Shown here piece after piece: positions 7,398-14,788 of a stretch of 23,374 bases of DNA (its first letter is position 1; every line of letters starts with the position of its first letter). The notes beneath the pieces are model-generated. The model was given only the letters and a program-made list of their open reading frames with translations, was not told the origin of the DNA and made no database searches. The stretch is from Streptomyces bikiniensis. GTDB taxonomy: Bacteria > Actinomycetota > Actinomycetes > Streptomycetales > Streptomycetaceae. The translations under genes and the position numbers were made by a program. The stretch lies in contig JNWL01000068.1 in the NCBI GenBank assembly GCA_000716465.1, positions 1-23,374 on the forward strand, read 5' to 3'.

Positions 7398-8792
7398 TCA
7401 GCCGCGGCGGCTCCGCGCGAGGCTCCGGCGCAGCCGGGACGCGGCGCCCGGGGCCGGCGCCGCCGTTCCGCCCGGCAGGCCGAGCAGGGTCAGCCGCTCG
7501 GCGTCGAAGTGGTGGGCGGTGCCGGGGGTGTCGTGGTGGGCGGCCAGGAAGCGGGCGGCCTCCTCCCGGAGCCCCGGGTGGCTGGTGTGCCGCATGCAGT
7601 AGCCGACGGCCCGGACCAGGGGCGTGAGCGAGGCGGGGGCCGGTCCGGGGACGGCGGGCTCCTCGCCCCGCTCCAGGTCCGCGACGAGGTGGTCGACCAC
7701 GGTCAGCGGGATGCGGTTACTGTTCTCGAAGGGGGTGAGCCGTGCGAGGACCTCGGCCGTGCCCACGCGCGCGACGGGCACGCCGTAGTACACGGCGGCG
7801 GTGAGCATCGCCGTGGAGAAGCAGCCGACGACGAGCCGGGGCCTGCACCGCTCGTAGAAGGTCTCGGCGAGCAGCGGCCCGTCGAGGACCGTCAGGCGCA
7901 CGCCGGTCCGTTCCGCCTCCGCGTCGAGGGCCCGGGAGTAGCGGACGGGGGCGCTCGGGTGCGGCTTGAAGACGACCGAGCGGTGTCCGGCGGCGGCCGC
8001 CCCGCGCAGCATCCGTACGTGCAGCTCCTCTTCCTCCTCGGCGGTGAGGAGGTTGAGGGCGGCGAGGTACTGGCCGAGCAGGAGGGCCGTGGGCCCGTCG
8101 GCGGCCGCCCGCGCGAGCGCCGGGTCGTCGGCGGCCTCCTCGGCGATCTCGGCGAGGACGGCACGGAAGGCGGCGTCGGGGACGATCTCGGGCTCGACGT
8201 CGTACTCGCTCAGGAGGAGGGGCCGCAGGCCCGGCACCAGGTCGAGGTGGAGGACCCGGCGGACGCGGCAGGCGACCGACTGGGCGAGGTCGTTGCGGGT
8301 GGGGCCGTAGCTCATCAGGCCGTCGGCGTAGACGTGCACGGAGCTCTCGGCGAAGGCGACGGCGAGCGCCTTCGCGGGGTTGACCTGGATGGACTCGACG
8401 GCCAGCTCCACCGGGGCGTCGCCCAGGTCCCAGGCGGTGCGCAGCACGCGCTGCCAGAGCGGGGCCTCCTCGGGGCGGGGGGCCCAGGCGGCGGGGTGGT
8501 ACGGGTGGATCGTCTCGTTCCAGTCGAGGACGCCGTCGAAGCGGGCGGCGATCCGGTCGTAACCGGTCATGGCCTCCAGGCGCAGCGCGGTCTCCGGGAT
8601 CTCGGCGTTGTGCGAGACGAGCAGGAGCCGGCGGGCGTCCTCGCGGGGGCCGAACAGCCCGGCGTCGAGGGCGGCGGCCAGGGTGGCGGCGCCGTAGAGG
8701 GTGGAGACCTGGAAGACCTGGACGGGGCGGGCGTCGGAAGGCGTCCGGGAGGCAGGGGTCGGGACCGTGCCGGAAGTCGTGTCGGGAGCCAT
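7398..8792 (-). CDS. Polysialyltransferase-family (alpha-2,8-polysialyltransferase-like, GT-B) glycosyltransferase
   Basis: A 464-residue protein without signal peptide or TM, so probably cytosolic. It opens with a strand VQVFQVSTLYGAATLAAALD (24-43). The motifs of bacterial sialyl/polysialyl GT-B enzymes are visible: VYADGLMSYG with ADG at 156-158 (the E/D-D/E-G position), FKPHPSAP with HP at 277-280, and GCFSTAML with ST at 326-327, which contact donor and acceptor in the family. It should transfer a CMP-activated nonulosonate (sialic acid, Kdn or similar) onto a growing glycan, but donor and product are not shown here and no CMP-sugar synthesis genes are in the window. The ATG is 4 bp beyond the GT2 stop, so the two are translationally coupled. 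Confidence 0.82.
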   Translation of the reverse strand: MAPDTTSGTVPTPASRTPSDARPVQVFQVSTLYGAATLAAALDAGLFGPREDARRLLLVSHNAEIPETALRLEAMTGYDRIAARFDGVLDWNETIHPYHPAAWAPRPEEAPLWQRVLRTAWDLGDAPVELAVESIQVNPAKALAVAFAESSVHVYADGLMSYGPTRNDLAQSVACRVRRVLHLDLVPGLRPLLLSEYDVEPEIVPDAAFRAVLAEIAEEAADDPALARAAADGPTALLLGQYLAALNLLTAEEEEELHVRMLRGAAAAGHRSVVFKPHPSAPVRYSRALDAEAERTGVRLTVLDGPLLAETFYERCRPRLVVGCFSTAMLTAAVYYGVPVARVGTAEVLARLTPFENSNRIPLTVVDHLVADLERGEEPAVPGPAPASLTPLVRAVGYCMRHTSHPGLREEAARFLAAHHDTPGTAHHFDAERLTLLGLPGGTAAPAPGAASRLRRSLARSRRG

Positions 8793-8795
8793 GGT

Positions 8796-9761
8796 TCAGG
8801 CGGTCCTTCCGGTCTCGCGCAGGCTCCGGAGGAGGGTGCTGCGGCGGGTGTCCATGGTGGCGAGGGTCTCGTCGAGGACCCGCTGCGGCATGCGGCGCAG
8901 CGCGTCGCCGACGTTGGCGCGCAGCCGTGCGGCGACGGCGGGGTCGTACTTCTCGGCCTTGCCCATGTGGAAGGCGATCATCGCGCAGTACGTGCGGACC
9001 GCCTTCGGCAGGAACCGGTCCGCCTCGGCGTCCTCGGAGACGTCGGCGAGCAGGAGGTCGTACGAGGGGATGAAGTCCAGCTGCCGGTTGTCGGTGATCT
9101 GGGTGAGCGAGGTGGTGACGCCCCGCCGGTAGAAGACGCCGTGCAGGGAGAGCGCCGCGAAGGTGCGGGCCTTGAGGTGCAGCCGCCAGATCCAGAGGCG
9201 GTCCTCCGCGGTCCTCAGGGACGTTTCGAAACGGGACGCGCCGTTCTCGAAGAGGCGGCTGCTGTACATGCCGAAGGGGACGAAGGGATAGTCCACCATC
9301 GTCACCATGCCGGCCGGCGAGATGCCGTCCCTGGGGTCCATCACGGTGTCGCGCAGTTTGGCGGGGGCGTAGCGGATCTGGCGCTTGCGGCCCTCCGACA
9401 GGACGTGGTCGGTACGGGCGAAGTCGCACTCCAGGCGGGAGATTCCGGCGACGGCGGCGCTCAGGTGGCCGGGTGCGTACCAGTCGTCCCCGTCGAGGAA
9501 GGTGAGGTAGTCGCCGCGCGCCGCGTCGATCCCGGTGTTGCGCGCCTGGGCGACGCCGAGGTTCGTCTCGTGCCGGATGACGGTGGCGTTCGGCAGGCGG
9601 TCGCGCCAGCGGTCGAGGATTTCCGGGGTGTCGTCCGTCGAGCAGTCGTCGACCAGCAGGAACTCGAATGCGGGATCGGCGTTGTTCACGAGGCTGCGCA
9701 GGGTGTCGGGGGCATAGGCCCCGACATTGTGGAACGGTACGACGACGGACAGTTTCGGCAC
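8796..9761 (-). CDS. Family 2 (GT-A) glycosyltransferase
   Basis: A 321-residue protein. The N-terminal GT-A core shows SVVVPFHNVGAYAPDTLRSL, the nucleotide-binding strand FEFLLVDDCSTDDTPEIL (DD at 38-39) and the DxD-like metal site FLDGDDWYAPGHL (90-93). A helical C-terminal half (about 210-321) follows. It should transfer one sugar from a nucleotide-sugar to a surface glycan or lipid acceptor. I chose the GTG at 9761 (PKLSVVVPF) because GGGGAAA lies seven bases upstream; the GTG at 9803 extends the frame by 14 residues but has no ribosome site. The gene directly precedes and is coupled to the polysialyltransferase-family gene. Confidence 0.9.
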   Translation of the reverse strand: MPKLSVVVPFHNVGAYAPDTLRSLVNNADPAFEFLLVDDCSTDDTPEILDRWRDRLPNATVIRHETNLGVAQARNTGIDAARGDYLTFLDGDDWYAPGHLSAAVAGISRLECDFARTDHVLSEGRKRQIRYAPAKLRDTVMDPRDGISPAGMVTMVDYPFVPFGMYSSRLFENGASRFETSLRTAEDRLWIWRLHLKARTFAALSLHGVFYRRGVTTSLTQITDNRQLDFIPSYDLLLADVSEDAEADRFLPKAVRTYCAMIAFHMGKAEKYDPAVAARLRANVGDALRRMPQRVLDETLATMDTRRSTLLRSLRETGRTA

Positions 9762-9789
9762 TCGGTTTCCCCACGCTGAATCGGACTGT

Positions 9790-9823
9790 TGAACGCCGCT
9801 CACGGCTGGACGCCGTTCACGGC
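9790..9823. repeat. Pair of 17-bp imperfect direct repeats in the GT2 leader
   Basis: TGAACGCCGCTCACGGC (9790-9806) is followed at once by TGGACGCCGTTCACGGC (9807-9823); 15 of 17 positions match. Each unit can fold a small 5-bp hairpin. They lie between the GT2 start and its candidate promoter, so they are in the 5' leader. Confidence 0.6.
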
Positions 9824-9827
9824 GGGT

Positions 9828-9855
9828 ACGGTAACGCTCCGCTTCTCCGGGCGAA
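9828..9855 (-). promoter_or_regulatory. Candidate promoter for the GT2 / polysialyltransferase unit
   Basis: On the minus strand TTCGCC (9855-9850) and TACCGT (9833-9828) are separated by 16 bp. The -10 fits the TANNNT of HrdB promoters; the -35 is poor, as expected for an activator-dependent promoter. The PHO-box-like element lies 5 bp upstream of this -35. Confidence 0.3.
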
Positions 9856-9860
9856 CGAGC

Positions 9861-9884
9861 CTCGTGTGCACGCCGGGTGAACTC
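9861..9884 (-). promoter_or_regulatory. Shared 24-nt element, copy A (PHO-box-like)
   Basis: Minus strand: GAGTTCACCCGG followed by CGTGCACACGAG. It matches copy B (12633-12656) at 20 of 24 positions, including the first 12 without change. Read as 11-nt direct units, it gives GTTCACCCGGC and GTGCACACGAG; the first seven bases of the first unit equal the GTTCACC core of Streptomyces PhoP boxes and the second matches five of seven. It sits immediately upstream of the candidate GT2 promoter. Confidence 0.4.
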
Positions 9885-9917
9885 TTTCCGTCCTCTCGGA
9901 GAACCCGGTGCGGCCCG

Positions 9918-12590
9918 TCACCCGCGGGTCCGCCGGCGGTGCAGGACGCCCGTCGCGGCGAGCGCGAGGAGCGCGGCCGCGCCGACGGCGCCGCCCAGCC
10001 GGAGGCCCGGCGGCCGGAAGGAGCAGTGGACCGTGTCGGCCCGCCCGTCGAGGGGGACGGCGACGAGCCCCCCGTACGCGCGCGCGGGGCGGAGGTCCGC
10101 GTCCCCGGCGGCGCAGCTCCAGCCGGAGATCCGGGGTACGGCGAGGACGGCGACGCCCGTACTGCCCGGCGGGAGTTCGGCGGTGACGGTGTGTCCGGTG
10201 GTACGGACCCGGGTGGCGCCGGTGGCGGTGAGCCGGTCCACGGCGGTGTCGAGCCGGGCGCGGACCAGGCAGCCGACCGGTTCCCCGGGCAGCCGCGGCT
10301 CGCCCTCGGCGTCGAGGGCGATCCGCACCTCGCCGGAGGCGGGCACGTTGCCGAGGGCGCCCATGGCCGCGCTGACGGCCGGCGGCTTGCCGTCGAACTT
10401 CACGGGCCTCTGCTCCGCGAGGGCCGCCGTGCCCCGGTACTCGGGCGCCCAGAACCAGACTTCGGAGCCGGCCGGACAGCGGGCGGTGAGGGTGCGGTCG
10501 GTGCGGCGGAGGGCGGGCAGCTCGTACACGGAGGCGCCGAGCAGGCGTTCCTGCCGGGCGAAGGCGGAGTCCCCGGAGGGGCCGGCCGGACGCGGCGAGG
10601 GGCGGACGGTGACCAGCGGCGGTACGGGAACGGTGGTGGCGGTGACCGTGGCGCGGGGCGGTGCGTCCTGCCGTACGGGCCCGGTGGGTTCCGAGCGGAT
10701 CCGGGTGCCGACGGAGAACAGGGCGTCGGTCACGGGGTTGTCGAGGGTGACCGGGTGCCGGCCCTTGGCGTAGGCGCCGAAGCCGAGGGAGACGAGGGTG
10801 CGGGAGGTCGTCTCGGAGGTGAGGCTGCTGTAGTGGTCGGCGCCCTGTCCGCCGACGAGCAGGACGTCGTTGCCACCGGGGACCTCCCCGGGGTCGGTGC
10901 GGTGGCGGGGCCAGGCGTCCGCGCGGGCCACCTCGCGCGCCGCGGCCTCGTGCCAGGGGCCGGTCCGGGGCGACCAGGCGACCTCGGCGCGCTGCTGCTC
11001 CTCGATCCGCTTGCCGGTGACGGCCGCCTCGCCCGCCTGGGCGGCGACGAGGAGGACGACGGCGAGGAGGGGGAGGAGGCGGGCGGCGCGGGTGGGGACT
11101 TCGAGGGCGGCGCCCGGGGACCCCTTGCGGGCGGCGCCCGGGGGTCCCTTGTGGACGGCGCCCGAGGGTCCCTTGCGGGCGGCCGTCAGGGCGAGGAGGG
11201 CGGCGGCGAGGGCCAGGAGCGCGGCCGTGCCGAAGGCGGGGAAGGTCCACGGGTCGATGTCGACGCTCCCCCGGGCCGCCAGGGCGAGGACGCCGAGCAG
11301 GGCGCCGCCCGCGAGGAGCGCGGCCGGCCGGGGCACTCCCCCGGCGACCGAGTACCAGGCCGCGATCAGCAGCAGGCCGCACAGGACGAAGGCCTGGCGG
11401 TACGGGACGCCGTTGGGCGAGGCGCCCGCGTGCCAGAGCAGATGGGTGGGTTCCCACTGGAGGGAGAGCGCCACCAGGGCGACGGCGGCCGTGAGGGCGG
11501 CCCGGACGCGCGGGGCGACGGTCCGGTTGAAGGGCAGGGTCAGGGCGAGGAGCAGGGCGGGCGTGCCGATGAAGAGGGCGGGGCTGGCCGTGCTCGCGGT
11601 GGCGGGCAGGAAGCGGGCGAGGACGTCCGCCCAGGCCGCGGGCGCGAAGGTGACCTCGGGGGTGGGGTCGGCGGTCTTCGTGCCGAGGAAGACGACCGCG
11701 ACGAGCGGTGCGGCGAGTCCGACGCCGACGAGGACGCTCCGGGCGGCGCGCAGCGCCCCGGCGAGGCGCCGCCGGGCGGTGGCGGCCTCCTCGGCGGTGA
11801 GGAGCCGGACGGCGAGGACGACGGCGGCGCCGAGGGTCGCCATGTACGCGGTGTAGAAGTTGGCGATCCAGGCGAGGGCGACGACGAGCGGCCCGAGGAC
11901 GGGGCGGCGGCCGGTGCGGGCCCACTCGCCGACCAGGCAGAGCAGCGGGAAGGCGGCGAGTCCGTCGAGCCACATCGGGACGGTGGAGCCGAAGTTGAAG
12001 GTCCAGCCCGAGAGGGCGTACGCGGTGCCGAGCACGGCGGCGACCGGCCAGGGACCGGGGCGCAGCCGCAGGAGCAGGGCCGCCATGGCGGCGCCGGCGG
12101 CGGTGATCTTGACGGCGGTGACGACGTACAGCGCGAGTTCGATCCGGTCCGCCGGGAAGAACACGACGAGCAGGTCGACGGGGCTGCTCAGATAGGTGCC
12201 GATGTCACCGAGGAAGTTGGCGCCGAAGCCGGAGTTCCAGTTGAGGAAGGCGTCGCCGTGCGTCTCGCCGCGGAGGAAGGAGCGCCAGTAGGCGTGGTAC
12301 GGCAGGTACTGCTGGCCCAGGTCCACGACGTTCCTGGTCACCGGGCCGAAGGGGTGGCTGCGGGAGAGCGCGGTGGCGAGGCAGAACAGCAGGGCGGTGA
12401 GGAGGGCGGCGGCGCCCGCGGCCCGCGGCCCCCGCCGGGCCGGGGCGCCGGTCCGGGGGCCGGGCCCCGCGTCCTCCTCGCCCTCGACCTGGTCCGGCAC
12501 GGTCTCGGCGACGGGGGGCACGCGTCCTCCAGGGGTCGTACGGCGCGGAACGCCCGGAGGTGGGGTCGTCACGTACGGGCCGGACGTCAT
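9918..12590 (-). CDS. YfhO-family multi-pass membrane protein (GT-C-like, surface glycan modification)
   Basis: An 890-residue polytopic protein. After a basic, proline-rich cytoplasmic N-terminus, a first TM (GAAALLTALLFCLATALS) leads to a large external loop with VVDLGQQYLPYHAYWRSFLR and NSGFGANFLGDIGTYLSSP, typical of YfhO. About a dozen TM segments follow, then a long extracytoplasmic C-terminal part and a last TM (GAVGAAALLALAATGVL) with an arginine-rich end. YfhO proteins are GT-C-fold, polyprenyl-phosphate-sugar-dependent candidates that glycosylate teichoic-acid-like polymers in Firmicutes. The start MTSGPYV (12590) is the first plausible Met; the frame is open to 12920 but that part lacks similarity and overlaps the hydrolase gene. 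No strong ribosome site is visible. A 24-bp repeat lies in a cytoplasmic loop. Confidence 0.82.
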   Translation of the reverse strand: MTSGPYVTTPPPGVPRRTTPGGRVPPVAETVPDQVEGEEDAGPGPRTGAPARRGPRAAGAAALLTALLFCLATALSRSHPFGPVTRNVVDLGQQYLPYHAYWRSFLRGETHGDAFLNWNSGFGANFLGDIGTYLSSPVDLLVVFFPADRIELALYVVTAVKITAAGAAMAALLLRLRPGPWPVAAVLGTAYALSGWTFNFGSTVPMWLDGLAAFPLLCLVGEWARTGRRPVLGPLVVALAWIANFYTAYMATLGAAVVLAVRLLTAEEAATARRRLAGALRAARSVLVGVGLAAPLVAVVFLGTKTADPTPEVTFAPAAWADVLARFLPATASTASPALFIGTPALLLALTLPFNRTVAPRVRAALTAAVALVALSLQWEPTHLLWHAGASPNGVPYRQAFVLCGLLLIAAWYSVAGGVPRPAALLAGGALLGVLALAARGSVDIDPWTFPAFGTAALLALAAALLALTAARKGPSGAVHKGPPGAARKGSPGAALEVPTRAARLLPLLAVVLLVAAQAGEAAVTGKRIEEQQRAEVAWSPRTGPWHEAAAREVARADAWPRHRTDPGEVPGGNDVLLVGGQGADHYSSLTSETTSRTLVSLGFGAYAKGRHPVTLDNPVTDALFSVGTRIRSEPTGPVRQDAPPRATVTATTVPVPPLVTVRPSPRPAGPSGDSAFARQERLLGASVYELPALRRTDRTLTARCPAGSEVWFWAPEYRGTAALAEQRPVKFDGKPPAVSAAMGALGNVPASGEVRIALDAEGEPRLPGEPVGCLVRARLDTAVDRLTATGATRVRTTGHTVTAELPPGSTGVAVLAVPRISGWSCAAGDADLRPARAYGGLVAVPLDGRADTVHCSFRPPGLRLGGAVGAAALLALAATGVLHRRRTRG
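11111..11182. repeat. In-frame 24-bp tandem repeat (three copies) inside the YfhO gene
   Basis: Three 24-bp units begin at 11111, 11135 and 11159, each coding for an eight-residue block (KGPSGAVH, KGPPGAAR, KGSPGAAL in protein order, about residues 470-494). They lie between two TM segments in a positively charged loop, so copy number can vary without breaking the frame. Confidence 0.85.
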
Positions 12591-12632
12591 TACCGCCGAG
12601 GCGGGCGACCTTCGAACGATCGGCGGGGGATG

Positions 12633-12656
12633 CCCGGGTACACCCCGGGTGAACTC
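12633..12656 (-). promoter_or_regulatory. Shared 24-nt element, copy B (PHO-box-like), upstream of the YfhO gene
   Basis: Minus strand: GAGTTCACCCGG followed by GGTGTACCCGGG, 20 of 24 identical to copy A. As 11-nt units it reads GTTCACCCGGG and GTGTACCCGGG, seven and five matches to the GTTCACC core of PhoP boxes. It lies 43-66 bp upstream of the chosen YfhO start, in the 104-bp gap after the hydrolase gene. No clear -10 is seen here. Confidence 0.4.
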
Positions 12657-12694
12657 CCGGTGCCGTCTCCGGCCTCGGCCCGGCCCTCGACGGG

Positions 12695-13324
12695 TCAGGA
12701 GGCCGGAGCCGGGGCGGGGGCGGGTCCCGCGAGGTCGTCGACCGTGCGGACCACCGTCCCGAACAGGTCGGAGACCGTCGTCAGGCTCGCGGCCGCCAGC
12801 GCGTCCGACGACAGGACGGTGCCGTCCGGCGCCTCCAGGGGGCGGGTCGCGGTGGCCTCGGCGACGACGGTCGGCCGGTAGCCGAGGTTGAAGGCGCCCT
12901 GGGCGGTGAACAGGACGCACATGTGGGTCATGAACCCGGCGAGGACCAGGTCGCCGCCGGTGCCGAGGCCCTTCAGGACCTCCTCCAGGTCCGTGGCGTG
13001 GAAGGCGTTGGGGAACTGCTTGACGACCACCTTCTCGCCCGCGGCCGGGGCGACCTCGTCGCTGATGGCGCCGATCTCGGCCCGGATGTCGTACGGGGTG
13101 CCCTCGCCGCCGTCGTTGACGACGTGGACGACCGGCGTACCGGCGGCGCGGGCGGCCGCGAGCAGCCGGGCGCCGGCGGCCACGGCCTCCTCGGCCCCAT
13201 CGAGCCGCATGACGCCGGTGCGGTAGGTGTTCTGGAAGTCGATCATGATCAGGACCGACTCGCCCAGTCGCGGCGGCTCCTGGGGGAGGCCGATCACTTC
13301 GCGCAGGGTGGTGGACGCGGTCAT
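12695..13324 (-). CDS. Isochorismatase-like cysteine hydrolase
   Basis: A 209-residue cytosolic protein of the isochorismatase/nicotinamidase superfamily. The catalytic triad is present: Asp29 in VLIMIDFQNTY, Lys102 in VVVKQFPNAFHATDLEE, and Cys136 in LAGFMTHMCVLFTAQGAFNL. THMC preceded by a possible cis-peptide site is characteristic. The family hydrolyses small amides or enol ethers; the substrate is not evident. The C-terminus is a short Ala/Pro tail. The ATG at 13324 has AAAGGAA seven bases upstream. It is divergent from a TetR regulator with a perfect palindrome between them, so TetR control is likely. Confidence 0.9.
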   Translation of the reverse strand: MTASTTLREVIGLPQEPPRLGESVLIMIDFQNTYRTGVMRLDGAEEAVAAGARLLAAARAAGTPVVHVVNDGGEGTPYDIRAEIGAISDEVAPAAGEKVVVKQFPNAFHATDLEEVLKGLGTGGDLVLAGFMTHMCVLFTAQGAFNLGYRPTVVAEATATRPLEAPDGTVLSSDALAAASLTTVSDLFGTVVRTVDDLAGPAPAPAPAS

Positions 13325-13397
13325 GGCGGTTCCTTTCGGTCGGGCGGGACGGCTCCGGCGGGGCCGCCCGCGAACGTTTGCAACGCTAACACAGTTC

Positions 13398-13412
13398 GTA
13401 ATCAATGATTAC
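13398..13412. promoter_or_regulatory. Perfect 15-nt palindromic operator candidate between hydrolase and TetR genes
   Basis: GTAATCA-A-TGATTAC is a perfect 7+1+7 palindrome in an AT-rich patch of the 173-bp divergent intergenic region. Its length and symmetry fit a TetR-family operator. It lies 74 bp upstream of the hydrolase start, where it would overlap a promoter reading leftward (TTGTAA is at its edge), and about 86 bp upstream of the tetR start. Confidence 0.6.
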
Positions 13413-13485
13413 AAGGATGTGGACGCCGCTGCGGCCATGCGGCCCAGACCGGAGGATTCGCCCAGGTCCGGCCTGTTAGCGCTGC

Positions 13486-13491
13486 TACCGT
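13486..13491 (+). promoter_or_regulatory. Candidate -10 box giving a leaderless tetR transcript
   Basis: TACCGT ends six bases before the tetR ATG (13498), the spacing at which transcription would start at the ATG itself. There is no separated Shine-Dalgarno sequence; only GGGGGC touches the start. The -35 region is weak. Confidence 0.4.
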
Positions 13492-13497
13492 GGGGGC

Positions 13498-14166
13498 ATG
13501 TCGACGGCCCGAGAACGCATCCTGGAAGCGACCGGAGAACTGCTCGCCACCAAGGACGCGCTGGCGATCTCGACCCGGGCCATCTGCGACCGGGCGAAGG
13601 TCGGCATGCCCGAGATCTACCGTCAGTTCGGCGACAAGCAGGGGCTGCTCACGGCGGTGGCCGACCTCGGCTTCGCGCGCTTCCTCGCCGAGAAGAGGCG
13701 GAACCCCCTCACCGACGACCCGGTGGCGGACCTGCGCACGGCCTGGGACAGCCACGTCGCGTTCGCGCTGCGCAACCCGCACCTCTACCGCCTGATGTTC
13801 ACGCCGACGGGCGACGCCAAGCCGCAGGCCATCAAGGAGGCCCAGGCGATCCTGCTGAAGGCCGTGGAGCGCTGCCGCGACGCCGGACGCCTGCGCATGC
13901 CCCCCGAACGGGCCGGCCAGTCGATCCTCTCGGCCAACGTGGGCGTCTGCATGATGGCGCTCTCCTTCCCCGACCTCTTCGGGGAGCCCGACATCTCACG
14001 GGCGGTACGGGACGCCGTGATCGGCCGGGCCACCGGCGACCAGGAGGAGGACACCCGCGTCGCCGCCGCGACCGTCCTGACCCGGGCCCTGCTCGGCACG
14101 CTGACGGGGACGGAGCCGGTGAACGACGCCGTACTCGACCAGTTGACGGCTTCTCGGACAGAGTGA
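13498..14166 (+). CDS. TetR/AcrR-family transcriptional regulator
   Basis: A 222-residue protein. The N-terminal DNA-binding domain (about 1-55) reads [20 protein letters not shown], then the recognition helices [20 protein letters not shown] and FGDKQGLL, the standard TetR helix-turn-helix ending in YxxFxxKxxL. The C-terminal ligand domain (about 60-222) includes [12 protein letters not shown], resembling a TetR C-terminal family with a PxLYRLMF helix. It is divergent from the isochorismatase-like hydrolase and probably represses it, and perhaps itself, through the palindrome at 13398-13412. The start is at an ATG lacking a spaced ribosome site. The effector is unknown. Confidence 0.9.
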   Translation: MSTARERILEATGELLATKDALAISTRAICDRAKVGMPEIYRQFGDKQGLLTAVADLGFARFLAEKRRNPLTDDPVADLRTAWDSHVAFALRNPHLYRLMFTPTGDAKPQAIKEAQAILLKAVERCRDAGRLRMPPERAGQSILSANVGVCMMALSFPDLFGEPDISRAVRDAVIGRATGDQEEDTRVAAATVLTRALLGTLTGTEPVNDAVLDQLTASRTE

Positions 14167-14264
14167 ACCACTTGCGGGCAGCGGGCAGCGGGCCGTGCTC
14201 GTCGCCGTCCGGTCCGCCGGGGCGCTGCACCGGCTCCTCGAAGTCCAGGGCCGCTCCGGCCACG

Positions 14265-14670
14265 CGGGGGCGACGCCGGGTCCGCCCAGGAGCTCCGCGA
14301 CCGCGTCCGGCACCTCCACCACGCCGTCCCCGCGCAGGTCGTCGAGGTCGACGTACAGGACTCCGTCGGGTCACCGCTCGCTGAGCCGGCGGGCCTCGTG
14401 GAACCCCGGGGCGGTCTTGCCGACGCCGCCGATGCCCGCCAGGCCGACGACCGGCGGCCCGGCCCGGCCGGTGTGGTCCTCGACGGCCCGGGTGATCCTG
14501 TCCTGCTCGGCCAGGCGGTTCTCGAAGTGCGCCGCGGCGGGCGGGATCTGGAAGGGCGCCGGCGGAGGAGGGGCCACGCCGTGCAGATGCCGGTGCGGTT
14601 CCCCTGTGCGGCGAGCCCGGACGACCACCTCTGCACGCCCGTCCATCGTCTTGTACGTGTCCTCGGCCAT
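14265..14670 (-). pseudogene. Decayed NB-ARC / NLR-like STAND ATPase, 5' remnant with in-frame TGA
   Basis: From ATG 14670 the frame reads [20 protein letters not shown], a histidine-rich stretch (EPHRHLHGV), a proline run, then [20 protein letters not shown], the usual lead-in to actinobacterial NB-ARC domains. A Walker A follows in [13 protein letters not shown], and then [13 protein letters not shown] at 14373-14371 stops it after 99 residues. The same frame continues past the stop with [20 protein letters not shown] and [12 protein letters not shown], exactly the sequence expected next in this ATPase family. Similarity ends near 14265; Walker B, the sensor and the C-terminal repeats are missing. 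Intact relatives are about 700-1000 residues, so this is a truncated pseudogene. It is divergent from a broken BELL-like gene. Confidence 0.72.
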
Positions 14671-14788
14671 TCCCCAACCCTGCTGCCCACAGGGCGTGCC
14701 GACGGAAGGACGGTCACATCGGGAACGGCTGCGCCGGGGCACCGGACTTTCCCGTGGTGTACGGAGAAGTCGACCCGGGGAGCGCACG

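Noticed and set aside
7509..9779. A 756-codon plus-strand frame opposite the two glycosyltransferases
   Set aside because: No domain features; it is the complement of two well-supported minus-strand genes.
9789..12881. A 1030-codon open frame on the plus strand opposite the YfhO gene
   Set aside because: Its product is Gly/Arg/Glu-rich without any domain, and it is the mirror of a real membrane-protein gene; long antisense frames are usual at this GC content.
12591..12920. Upstream extension of the YfhO frame
   Set aside because: It is arginine-rich, lacks a ribosome site and overlaps the hydrolase gene that has a full catalytic triad.
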